Notes under the pieces: model-generated
Told to the model about the DNA's origin: nothing
The model's database searches: none
Seen by the model: the letters and a program-made list of their open reading frames with translations, nothing else
Translations under genes and position numbers: made by a program
NCBI RefSeq assembly: GCF_019710575.1
Contig: NZ_JAHWFK010000033.1
Location: forward strand, 89,887-153,886
Direction of reading: 5' to 3'
Origin: Paractinoplanes polyasparticus
GTDB taxonomy: Bacteria > Actinomycetota > Actinomycetes > Mycobacteriales > Micromonosporaceae
DNA length: 64,000 nt
Shown here: piece after piece, positions 9,150-17,762 of the stretch
Numbering within the stretch: the first letter of the stretch is position 1
How the letters are laid out: the number at the start of each line of letters is the position of its first letter

Positions 9150-9898
9150 CGCGCGACCGCCAGGCTCTGCAGGGCGTCCGACACCGAGGTGATGTCGGGG
9201 TGGTCGATCTCGCCGGCGACCCGGCCGTCGGCCAGCAGCACGACGCGGTCGGCGTACGCGGCGGCGCTCGGGTCGTGGGTCACCATCACGATCGTCTGGC
9301 CCAGCTCGCGTACGGAATTGCGCAGGAACAACAGCACCTCGGCCCCCGATCGCGAGTCCAGGTTGCCGGTCGGCTCGTCGGCGAACACCACTTCGGGCCG
9401 CGACATCAGCGCCCGGGCGATCGCCACCCGCTGCTGCTGACCGCCGGAGAGCTCGCCCGGCCGGTGGTCGAGGCGGCTCGTGATCCCCAGCGACTCGGTC
9501 AGGTGCCCGTAGAGGTGCGGATCGGGACGGCGGCCGGAGAGCTCCAGCGGCAGCATGATGTTCTGCGCCGCGGTCAGCTGCGGCAGCAGGTTGAAGGCCT
9601 GGAAGACGAAGCCGATCCGCTCCCGGCGCACCTTGGTCAGCACCTTGTCGGGCTGCTTGGTCAGGTCGGTGCCGCCGAGCAGAGCCTGCCCCGAGGTGGC
9701 GGTGTCCAGGCCGGCCAGGCAGTGCATCAGGGTGGACTTGCCGGAACCGGACGGTCCCATGATGGCAGTGAACTGGGCGCGGGCGAACCCGACGGTGACA
9801 CCGTCCAGCGCCCGGACCGCCGTGTCCCCACTGCCGTAGACCTTGACCAGGTCGACGGCGGCGACCGCGGCCAACGTGTCCACGCTCTGCGTCTGCAT
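9146..9898 (-). CDS. ABC transporter ATP-binding protein (LolD/MacB-like)
   Basis: The 250-residue ATPase has Walker A GPSGSGKS, Q-loop FVFQAFNLLP, signature LSGGQQQR, Walker B VVFADEPTGNLDS and the switch His in VMVTHDP. The PTGNLDS extension is typical of the LolD/MacB subgroup that drives FtsX-type permeases. I chose the ATG at 9896-9898 because GGAGAA sits 6 nt before it; a TTG 15 bases upstream is in frame but has no such site. The last 4 bp overlap the permease start, giving translational coupling. The gene diverges from a sensor kinase 150 bp away, a common arrangement in which the two-component system controls the transporter. Confidence 0.9.
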   Translation of the reverse strand: MQTQSVDTLAAVAAVDLVKVYGSGDTAVRALDGVTVGFARAQFTAIMGPSGSGKSTLMHCLAGLDTATSGQALLGGTDLTKQPDKVLTKVRRERIGFVFQAFNLLPQLTAAQNIMLPLELSGRRPDPHLYGHLTESLGITSRLDHRPGELSGGQQQRVAIARALMSRPEVVFADEPTGNLDSRSGAEVLLFLRNSVRELGQTIVMVTHDPSAAAYADRVVLLADGRVAGEIDHPDITSVSDALQSLAVAR

Positions 9899-10034
9899 GA
9901 TTTCTCCGCTCAATGACGTTCTCGACGCGGCACATCATGTGGGGAGCCGATCGGCCGGCACATCAGCCGCGAGCCAGGCCCCCGATCCGGGGCGGATCTG
10001 TCTTTCGGCCGATGGGAGCCCCCGTACCAGCGCA

Positions 10035-10040
10035 TACGCT
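10035..10040 (+). promoter_or_regulatory. -10 box TACGCT of a probable leaderless transcript
   Basis: TACGCT fits the actinobacterial TANNNT -10 pattern and ends 8 nt before the ATG at 10049, so transcription should begin at or next to the start codon. There is no purine-rich ribosome-binding site. No clear -35 box is seen. Confidence 0.5.
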
Positions 10041-10048
10041 GGACGACG

Positions 10049-11239
10049 ATGCAGACCAACCCCAACCGGACCGTCCTTCGCCGCCTGGCGCAGTTCCTCG
10101 CGCTCTTCGGGATGGCGCTGCTCGGCCTGTTCGACGTCGCCCAGGGCATCTTCAACGGCTCCGGGGTGCTGGGTCTGATCCAGGTCGGGCTCGCGCTGGC
10201 GGCGGCCGCGGTGTGGCTGCCCGTGCACCGCACCGGCTCCACCCGGCTGCCCAAGGCGGCGATCGTGCTCGGCGCCGCCTCACTGCTGACGACGCTGGCC
10301 ACCGGCGCCTCGGCGGACGGCTCGTACGGGACGGCGAGCTGGGGTCTCGCCGAGTCGGCGGCCCTGCTCGGCGTCTGTTACGTCCTGGCCCGGCACTCCC
10401 CGCCCGGCCTCGCGGTCACAGCGCTGTTCGTGGTGGGGGCGGCGGTCAGCTTCATGCCGCTGCGCAGCGGTCAGACATCGCTCTACGTCATCTTCGGACT
10501 GATCCAGGCGCTCGCCGCCGCGGCCGCCATCGGCCTCGGCATCTACCTGCGGATCATCGAGGGCTCGCGGCAGCGGGCGGTCGACGCCGTACGGGCCGAG
10601 CAGCGCGCCGAGTTCGCCCGCGACCTGCACGACTTCATCGCCCATCACGTCACCGGCATCGTCGTGCAGGCCCAGGGAGCCAAGTTCATCGCCGAGCAGG
10701 ACCCGCAGCGCGTGCTCCAGGCGCTCGACCAGATCGAGCAGGCCGGCGCCGAGACGATGACCTCGATGCGGCGGATGGTCGGCGTGCTCCGCGACCCCGA
10801 CTCGAAGCCGGACGCCCCGCTGGCGCCCGTGGCCGGCGTCCACGACCTGGGCACGCTGCTCGAACAGTTCAACTCGGCCGGCGGCGCCACGGCCCGGATG
10901 CACCTCGACGGCTGGATCGACGGACTGCCCGTCGAGATCTCCACGTCGGCCTACCGCGTGGTCATGGAGGCTCTGACCAACGTGCGCCAGCACGCTCCCG
11001 AGGCGACCGCGGCCGACATCTGGATCCGCCGCACCCCCGAGTGGCTGCTGGTGCGCGTGGCCAACGACGGGGTGATCCCGGCCCGCACGGGCACCCCGCG
11101 GGAACGGGCAGGGTACGGTCTCGTGGGCCTGACCGAACGGGTCCGCGCGGTCGGCGGCCGCATCACGGCCATGCCGGGCATCGAGGGCGGCTGGGTGGTC
11201 GACGCCGCGTTCCCGATCGACCCCAGGACGGACCCATGA
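10049..11239 (+). CDS. Sensor histidine kinase (NarL/DesK-type partner)
   Basis: The protein has 396 residues. About five hydrophobic segments fill residues 12-168, with no large extracytoplasmic domain, so it senses within or at the membrane. The HisKA_3 dimerisation helix carries His194 in FARDLHDFIAHHV. The ATPase domain shows the N-box (MEALTNVRQHAP) and G-box (GYGLVGLTERV). It would autophosphorylate and transfer phosphate to the regulator encoded immediately downstream with a 4-bp overlap. Its divergent position beside the LolD/FtsX-type transporter suggests that the transporter is either the sensor partner or the target. A TACGCT -10 box 8 nt before the ATG suggests a leaderless mRNA. 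Confidence 0.88.
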   Translation: MQTNPNRTVLRRLAQFLALFGMALLGLFDVAQGIFNGSGVLGLIQVGLALAAAAVWLPVHRTGSTRLPKAAIVLGAASLLTTLATGASADGSYGTASWGLAESAALLGVCYVLARHSPPGLAVTALFVVGAAVSFMPLRSGQTSLYVIFGLIQALAAAAAIGLGIYLRIIEGSRQRAVDAVRAEQRAEFARDLHDFIAHHVTGIVVQAQGAKFIAEQDPQRVLQALDQIEQAGAETMTSMRRMVGVLRDPDSKPDAPLAPVAGVHDLGTLLEQFNSAGGATARMHLDGWIDGLPVEISTSAYRVVMEALTNVRQHAPEATAADIWIRRTPEWLLVRVANDGVIPARTGTPRERAGYGLVGLTERVRAVGGRITAMPGIEGGWVVDAAFPIDPRTDP

Positions 11240-11874
11240 TCCGCGTACTGATCGCCGACGACCAGGCCATGGTCCGCACCGGCTTCGGCATGATCATCGG
11301 CGCTCAGCCCGACATGGAGGTCGTCGGCGAGGCCGCCGACGGCGTCGAGGCGGTGGCCATGGCCCGCAAGCTCAAGCCCGACGTGGCCCTGCTCGACATC
11401 CGCATGCCCAAGATGGACGGCTTGGAAGCCCTGCGTCTGCTGTCCGGCCCCGGCGTGACGGACCCGGTCAAGGTGGTCGTGGTGACCACCTTCGACCTCG
11501 ACGAGTACGTCCACCAGGCCCTGCGCAACGGCGCGGCCGGCTTCCTGCTGAAGGACTCCGGCCCGGCCCTGCTGGTCGAGGCAGTACGCGCCGCCGTCTC
11601 AGGCGACGCCCTGATCAGCCCGTCCATCACCGTCCGCCTGCTGGAACACCTGTCACCCCCAGCCCCGTCCGGCGACGACGGCGGCCTCTCGCCCCGCGAG
11701 CTCGACGTCGTGCGCCTGGCCGCCAAGGGCCTGACCAACGCCGAGATAGCCGCCCAGCTGTTCATCTCGATCGGCACGGTCAAGACCCACGTGGGCAGCG
11801 TGATGACCAAGCTGAACGCCCGCAACCGGGTAGAGATCGCCGCCTGGGCCTGGGAGCGCCGCCTGCTCGGCTGA
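11236..11874 (+). CDS. NarL/FixJ-family response regulator
   Basis: The 212-residue protein has a receiver domain (1-120) with acidic pair Asp8/Asp9, phospho-acceptor Asp54 (LLDIRMP) and Lys in LLKDSG. A LuxR-type helix-turn-helix spans about 146-205 (LSPRELDVVRLAAKGLTN, then IGTVKTHVGSVMTKL). It is the DNA-binding partner of the preceding kinase, with ATGA overlap. The likely targets are its own operon and the divergent ABC exporter; no operator could be picked out with confidence in the 150-bp intergenic region. Confidence 0.92.
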   Translation: MIRVLIADDQAMVRTGFGMIIGAQPDMEVVGEAADGVEAVAMARKLKPDVALLDIRMPKMDGLEALRLLSGPGVTDPVKVVVVTTFDLDEYVHQALRNGAAGFLLKDSGPALLVEAVRAAVSGDALISPSITVRLLEHLSPPAPSGDDGGLSPRELDVVRLAAKGLTNAEIAAQLFISIGTVKTHVGSVMTKLNARNRVEIAAWAWERRLLG

Positions 11875-11877
11875 GCC

Positions 11878-12063
11878 TCAGCGGGCGGCGGCGGACTTGT
11901 CGAGCTCGCGGCCGACCCATGCGTTCACGGCGAGGATGCCAATGCCGCAGACGAGCATGACGACCAGGATCAGGCCGATCACCCACGGCCAGCCACGGCG
12001 GGTCGAGGAGCTTGTCTCCGAGCTCTCGAACGGCCACTCGGAATCGTCGCCCGGATCGTCCAC
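11878..12063 (-). CDS. Small single-pass membrane protein
   Basis: This 61-residue protein starts at GTG. It has an acidic and serine-rich N-terminus, one transmembrane helix (about residues 25-47: WVIGLILVVMLVCGIGILAV) and a short basic tail. I do not recognise a family. The coding case rests on codon use, the single hydrophobic helix and a TACTAT box 6 nt before the GTG (12070-12075 on the minus strand), the leaderless pattern seen at other genes here. It converges on the response regulator gene with 3 bp between them. No function can be assigned. Confidence 0.6.
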   Translation of the reverse strand: MDDPGDDSEWPFESSETSSSTRRGWPWVIGLILVVMLVCGIGILAVNAWVGRELDKSAAAR

Positions 12064-12069
12064 GTGCAG

Positions 12070-12075
12070 ATAGTA
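12070..12075 (-). promoter_or_regulatory. -10 box TACTAT of a probable leaderless transcript
   Basis: TACTAT on the minus strand ends 6 nt before the GTG at 12063. The spacing and the lack of a good ribosome-binding site point to a leaderless mRNA. Confidence 0.45.
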
Positions 12076-12079
12076 GTAG

Positions 12080-13279
12080 CTACTTCCTGAGGGTTGAGCG
12101 GGTGATCGACGGTTTGCCCCGGCCGAGGTAGAAGATGCCGGGCAGCCCGGCCGTCTCGAAGCCGGCGCTCGGGTTGTCCAGCAGCTTCGAGTTGCGGATC
12201 TTCAGGGTGCCGGTGCGGTCGTTGCTGACGAAGAAGACCGCGCTGCCGCCCTCGGCGGCCTTGTTGTCGCGGATGACCGTGCCGTCCAGGGTGAGCGTGA
12301 AGGTGTTGCCGTCCAGGTAGATCGCGCCGCCGCTGCCGCCGCCGGGGGTTCCGCCGCGGGCCGGGTTGGCGCCCCGGCCGACCGCCGCGTTGCCGGTGAA
12401 GACGCTGTTGAGCACCGTCCACGAGACGCCGATGCTGCTCAGGGCCGAGCCGTTCGAGCACACGCCGCCGGTGAAGGTGCTGTTGACGACGTACACCGGC
12501 CGATCCCCGCTCTGGTCGAGCGCGCGGACGGCCGCGCCGCCGAGGTCCGGGCCCGTACGGTCGCAGCGGTTGCCGACGAAGCGCGAGTTGACCACCTTGA
12601 GCCGCCCGCCGCGGGCGAAGATCGCCCCACCGCCGCCGCCCTCCGCGGTCTGCCCCGTGCTGTTGCCCTTGGCGAGGACCAGATTCTGCACGGTGAGCCG
12701 CGGCGTCGCCTGATCGTCGCAGTGCGCGGTCGTCCACGTCTGGGCCTCGTCACACGTGTTCATGTAGAGGATGCGGCGCTTGCCCGCGCCGCTCAGCGTG
12801 ACCCGCCCACCCCCGTCGAGCACCACCGTGGAGCTGGTGTTCCGCACCTTGGCCGTGGCCGTCATCGTGATCGTCACCGGCGCGGGCCCGCAGTCGAAGA
12901 CGATGACTCCCCCGCGCGCGACCGCCTTCACCACCGCGGCCGAGGTGCAACTGGCCGGGGTGCCGTTTCCCACCGTACGGTCCGGCTTGCTGGTGTCGAC
13001 GGCCCGCGCCTCAGCCGGAATCGTCGCCCGCCCAGCCGGATTCCCCGCCTTGGGTAACGCCGTGGGCACCGTCCTGGTGGCCGTCGGCCGAGGCGAGAGC
13101 GACGCCGGCGCAACCGCCGGGCCGGAGCGACCGGGCCTGGCCGAGGCTGGGGCAGCCTGGAGGCCGCTCGGCGCGGGATCCACCCGCACCGGCGTGCGCG
13201 CTGCCTCGTCGGCGCAGCCACCGAGCGTCGCCACGCCCATCAGAGCCGCCGTCAGCATCGCCAGTTCCCGCTTGAGCAC
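12080..13279 (-). CDS. Lipoprotein with right-handed parallel beta-helix fold
   Basis: The 399-residue protein has a lipoprotein signal ending in the lipobox L-G-G-C at Cys22, then a Pro/Ala/Thr-rich spacer to about residue 100. The rest shows repeated short strands with Gly- and Asn-rich turns: VVNSRFVGNRC, VVNSTFTGGVC, VLNSVFTGNAA, IRNSKLLDNPS. This N-S-x-F-x-G-N pattern is typical of parallel beta-helix (PbH1 or polymorphic-protein type) domains. Such domains bind or cleave polysaccharide, but no lyase or hydrolase catalytic set is recognisable, so binding or adhesion at the cell surface is the safer reading. Start GTG follows a TACAGT box by 6 nt. Confidence 0.75.
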   Translation of the reverse strand: MLKRELAMLTAALMGVATLGGCADEAARTPVRVDPAPSGLQAAPASARPGRSGPAVAPASLSPRPTATRTVPTALPKAGNPAGRATIPAEARAVDTSKPDRTVGNGTPASCTSAAVVKAVARGGVIVFDCGPAPVTITMTATAKVRNTSSTVVLDGGGRVTLSGAGKRRILYMNTCDEAQTWTTAHCDDQATPRLTVQNLVLAKGNSTGQTAEGGGGGAIFARGGRLKVVNSRFVGNRCDRTGPDLGGAAVRALDQSGDRPVYVVNSTFTGGVCSNGSALSSIGVSWTVLNSVFTGNAAVGRGANPARGGTPGGGSGGAIYLDGNTFTLTLDGTVIRDNKAAEGGSAVFFVSNDRTGTLKIRNSKLLDNPSAGFETAGLPGIFYLGRGKPSITRSTLRK

Positions 13280-13285
13280 GGGCCG

Positions 13286-13291
13286 ACTGTA
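13286..13291 (-). promoter_or_regulatory. -10 box TACAGT of a probable leaderless transcript
   Basis: TACAGT on the minus strand ends 6 nt before the GTG at 13279. No Shine-Dalgarno-like sequence lies between. Confidence 0.45.
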
Positions 13292-13319
13292 GAGCTCCCG
13301 CCGCGCCTGGAGAAGGGGC

Positions 13320-14143
13320 TCAGCAGACAGACGCCGGGATGACCGCCGGGGCGATCTCGGCCGGGGTCAGGTCGCGGCCGGCTATGCGGCAGGCGGCGGC
13401 CACCCACTCCTCGGGACGGGCGTCCCAGCTGTGCACGGCGCCGTCGGTGGAGACGATCGTGACGGTGTGCCCGTCGGGCCGGAACGCGGGACGGGTCCGG
13501 ACGCCCCGAGACGAACGCCGCGAGGGCGCCGCCGGGGGCGACCACCGCCTCGGCGTCCGAGAGGTCCACCCCCGCGTCGAGGGCGCGCCGTGTCAGCACC
13601 CGGCGGTCGCCCCGCAGATCCCAGATCAGCGTCGTCCCGTCGCGGTCGCCAGCGCCGCCTCGACCCGCAACTCCTCGGCCTCGAGCCGCAGTTCCGCGAG
13701 CCGCCCGGCCTCGATGCGCCCCGGCTCCCACGCCTCCAGCTCGGGCAGGGCCGGTCCGCGCCACAGCGCCAGCGCCTCGCCGGCCACGAACAGGGCGTGG
13801 TCGGCCGCGTCCAGCACAAGCAGTTCCCGCGCCCGGTCGAGCAGTCGTTCGAAGCGGCGGGCGTCGACCTCGTCGGCCCCGGCCGCGAGGCGGTAGCGGA
13901 CGACACGGTCTCGATCAGGTCGGCGCCGAGCACCCGGCGCAGCCGGGCGACACAGCCCTGCAGCACCTTGCGCCACGACGCCGGTGGCCGCCCGCCCCAC
14001 AACGCCTCGGCCGGCTGCTCCGGCCGCACGGCGGCGCCGCCCGTGGCCACGAGCGCGGCCAGCACGGTGCGGTCGCGCGAGGAGAGCCGGGCCGGCTGCC
14101 CGCCGCTGTCGATGGTCAGTGGGCCCAGCACAGCGATACCCAC
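13320..14143 (-). pseudogene. Decayed SARP-type regulator: BTAD domain joined to a WD40 tail
   Basis: Read on the minus strand from a GTG at 14143, the sequence encodes an AfsR/SARP-type DNA-binding start (VGIAVLGPLTIDSGG, WGGRPP). After a frameshift near 13905 it continues as a bacterial transcriptional activator (BTAD) domain (RYRLAAGADEVDARRFERLL to ELRVEAAL). At about 13650 it runs, in another frame, into the end of a WD40 blade (GDRDGTTLIWDL). After a further shift near 13510 it ends with the C-terminal blade (FRPDGHTVTIVSTDG, HSWDARPEEWVAAACRIAG) and a TGA at 13320. Intact relatives carry an NB-ARC ATPase and a full propeller between these parts, over 2 kb that are missing. At least three frameshifts plus an internal deletion make this a relic. 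Confidence 0.8.
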
Positions 14144-14185
14144 ATCCGGACTGTCCGCCCGGCCGGTGCGGGTGTCAACGGCGCC

Positions 14186-14203
14186 GATACCGCTCTGATA
14201 CCG
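14186..14203. promoter_or_regulatory. GATACCG direct repeat with 11-bp period (possible SARP site)
   Basis: GATACCG occurs at 14186-14192 and again at 14197-14203, exactly one helical turn apart; a variant GATACCC lies at 14135-14141. SARP regulators bind heptamer direct repeats with 11- or 22-bp spacing. This pair lies between the decayed SARP gene and the start of the gene at 14278. The assignment is inferred from spacing and context only. Confidence 0.4.
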
Positions 14204-14277
14204 CCGCGACGGCGAACCGGCACCGGCCGGCCCGACAAAACGAGGGGTCAGCCGATGCCGAATCCTGGGAGTGCGCG

Positions 14278-14667
14278 ATGACAACAACACGAGATTTCAC
14301 CCGGCGGTGGGGTCCGGCCCTGCTCGTGGCCGGCGTCCTGGCCGGCGGCGCGATGGCGCCCGGGCCTGGACCGTGCACCCGGTTCGTGACGCCGGCGACA
14401 GCCAGTGCCGGGGAGTGGATCCCGGCGCTGGCCTACCGGCACCACGACCGGAAGGGCCCGCTGGAGGTCCGGTTTGACGAGAAACCCGTCGCTTACAGGC
14501 TGCTCCGCTACGCCGCTTCTCCTACCCCTGGTGTCACCGAGTTGTTCCTCACCGTCGGCGTGCCGAGCGGGTCGGCGCGCGGCCGGCACGAGATCCAGCT
14601 GTACGAGCCGTCCGGCAGCGGACGGCCCGGGAAACTGGCGGTCAGCACGATCATGCTCGGGCCCTGA
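14278..14667 (+). CDS. Small secreted or membrane-anchored protein of unknown function
   Basis: The 129-residue product begins MTTTRDFTRRW and has one hydrophobic stretch (residues 13-27), then a cysteine and a mixed alpha/beta region ending in LAVSTIMLGP. I do not recognise a family. The ATG at 14278 is chosen because GGGAG lies 6-8 nt upstream and the hydrophobic stretch then sits at a signal-peptide position. It diverges from the SARP relic and is followed by a strong hairpin. Cleavage after the hydrophobic core is plausible but there is no clear signal-peptidase site. Confidence 0.6.
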   Translation: MTTTRDFTRRWGPALLVAGVLAGGAMAPGPGPCTRFVTPATASAGEWIPALAYRHHDRKGPLEVRFDEKPVAYRLLRYAASPTPGVTELFLTVGVPSGSARGRHEIQLYEPSGSGRPGKLAVSTIMLGP

Positions 14668-14675
14668 CATGCGCG

Positions 14676-14709
14676 GGGCGCGGCCACGGGAACCCCGGTG
14701 GCCGCGCCC
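14676..14709. terminator. Hairpin between convergent genes
   Basis: A perfect 12-bp inverted repeat (GGGCGCGGCCAC and its complement) surrounds a 10-nt loop, directly between the stop codons of the gene at 14278 and the malate synthase gene. There is no T tract, as is usual in such high-GC genomes; it could serve both directions. Confidence 0.6.
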
Positions 14710-14723
14710 TCGTCAGTGGCCGG

Positions 14724-16348
14724 TCAGACGGCGACCGTCGCCTGCGTGGGCTCCGGGGTCGGGGCGGCGCTGGACAGGTGCCGCAGGTAGGCCGGCAGGG
14801 TCAGGAACTCGGGACAGGTGCGTTCCGAGAGCAGCACCGTCAGCAGGGTGCGGGCCTGGCCGAAGCGGCGGGCCGCGTCCTCGTCGAGGGCGCCGGTCTC
14901 GCTGAGCACGTCCAGCTCCTCGCGCAGCATCCGGCCGACCAGGGCCGCGCTGACCGGGACGCCGTAGTCGGTCGGGGTGGCGGAGTGGATCCACTGCCAG
15001 AGCTGGGTGCGGCAGATCTCGGCGGTCGCCGCGTCCTCCATCAGACCGCCCAGGGCCACCGCGCCCCGGCCGCCCAGCCAGGCGGCGATGTAGCGCAGCG
15101 CCACGCTGACGTTGGTGCGCAGCGCGACCTCGCTGACCTGGACCCCGAGGGCGCGCACGTCGAGCAGCTCGGTCGCGGTGACCCGCACGTCGTCGCGCTT
15201 GCGGACGATCTGGTGCGGTTCCTCGCCGAGCCACTGGTCGAAGACCTCGCGGCAGGTGTCGACCAGGCCGGGGTGGGCGACCCAGCTGCCGTCGAAACCG
15301 TCGCCGACCTCGCGCCGCTTGTCCTGGCGCACCTGGTTGAGCGCGCGCTTGGCGGCGACCGGGTCGCGGCTGGGGACGACCGCGGCCATGCCGCCGATGG
15401 CGTGGGCGTTCCGGCGGTGGCACGTGCGCACCAGGAGCTCGGTGTAGGCCCGCATGAACGGGGTCGTCATCGTGACCTGGGAGCGCTCGGGCAGGACCAC
15501 GTCGGGGCGGTTCTTGATCATGCTGAACAGGTAGTCCCAGCGGCCCGCGTTCAGGCCGGCCGAGTGCTCGCGCAGCTCGTACAGGATCTCGTCCATCTCG
15601 AACGCGGCCGTGATCGTCTCGATGAGCACGGTGGCCCGGATGGCGCCCCGCTCGATGCCGAGCGCTTCCTGGGCGTACAAGAAGACGTCGTTCCACAGCC
15701 GGGCCTCGAGGTGCGACTCGAGCTTGGGCAGGTAGAAGTACGGGCCGCTGCCCCGCTCGAGCTGGCGCTGCGCGCAGTGGAACAGGTAGAGGCCGAAGTC
15801 GAACAGCGACGCGGAGACCGGCCGCCCGCCGATGCGCAGGTGACTCTCGGGCAGGTGCCAGCCCCGCGGGCGCACCATGATGGTCGGGATCCAGCCGTTG
15901 ACCCGGTACTCCTTGCCCTCGGGCGTGGTGAAGTCGAGCCGGCCGTCCAGCGCGTCCTTCAGGTTGAGCTGGCCGAGCACCACGTTCTCCCAGGTGGGTG
16001 ACGTGGCGTCCTCGAAGTCGGCCATCCACACCTTGGCGCCGGAGTTGAGCGCGTTGACCGTCATCTTGCGCTCGGGCGGCCCGGTGATCTCGACGCGCCG
16101 GTCGAGCAGGTCGGGCGCCGGCGCCGCGACGGTCCAGCTCGCGTCGTCCCGGATGTGCGCGGTCGAGGGCAGGAAGTCCAGGTCGTCGGTGCGGGTGGTG
16201 CGCCGGCGGCGACGGCGGTCCAGCAGCTGGACCCGGCGGGCGCCGAACTCGCGGTCGAGCGCGACCACGAACGCGATGGCCTCGGGGGTCAGCACCTCGG
16301 CGTAGCGGCCCTCGGTCGTCCCCGTGATCGTGATTTCCTCGGTACCCA

Positions 16349-16349
<1 letters not shown>
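14724..16349 (-). CDS. aceB: Malate synthase A
   Basis: This 541-residue protein matches the A-type malate synthase length and motifs. Visible segments include KVWMADFEDATSPTWENV, the IPTIMVRPRGWHLPE segment with the active-site Arg, LIETITAAFEMDEILYELREH, GRWDYLFSMIKN and GFDGSWVAHPGLV. It condenses glyoxylate with acetyl-CoA to give malate, the second step of the glyoxylate shunt, in the cytoplasm. It follows aceA with a 1-bp overlap, so both enzymes come from one transcript. A run of arginines (residues 46-51) before LDFLP is locally unusual but lies outside the active site. Regulation by the divergent RamB-like protein is likely. Confidence 0.95.
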
Positions 16350-17638
<1,289 letters not shown>

Positions 17639-17736
17639 GTTCTCTCAGTCCCTCCGCTTGCCATTGCCAGGTGGAAGAACTTCACTTTCGCGCTTCCCGC
17701 CAGCCCCTCTGAAGACATTTGTGAGCAGAAGAAACG

Positions 17737-17754
17737 CAGAATTTCTGTTAGCGT
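17737..17754 (+). promoter_or_regulatory. CAGAA-T-TTCTG palindrome and TAGCGT -10 box
   Basis: A perfect small palindrome CAGAATTTCTG (17737-17747) is followed directly by TAGCGT (17749-17754), a TANNNT -10 box whose end is 8 nt before the ATG at 17763. The arrangement suggests a leaderless transcript with an operator at its promoter, in the control region shared with aceA. I cannot match it to a published RamB consensus with confidence. Confidence 0.4.
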
Positions 17755-17762
17755 CAAAACCC

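Noticed and set aside
13252..13764. 170-codon minus-strand frame as an intact regulator gene
   Set aside because: Only its middle part (GDRDGTTLIWDL) is meaningful; the sequence before and after it belongs to other frames of the SARP/WD40 relic.
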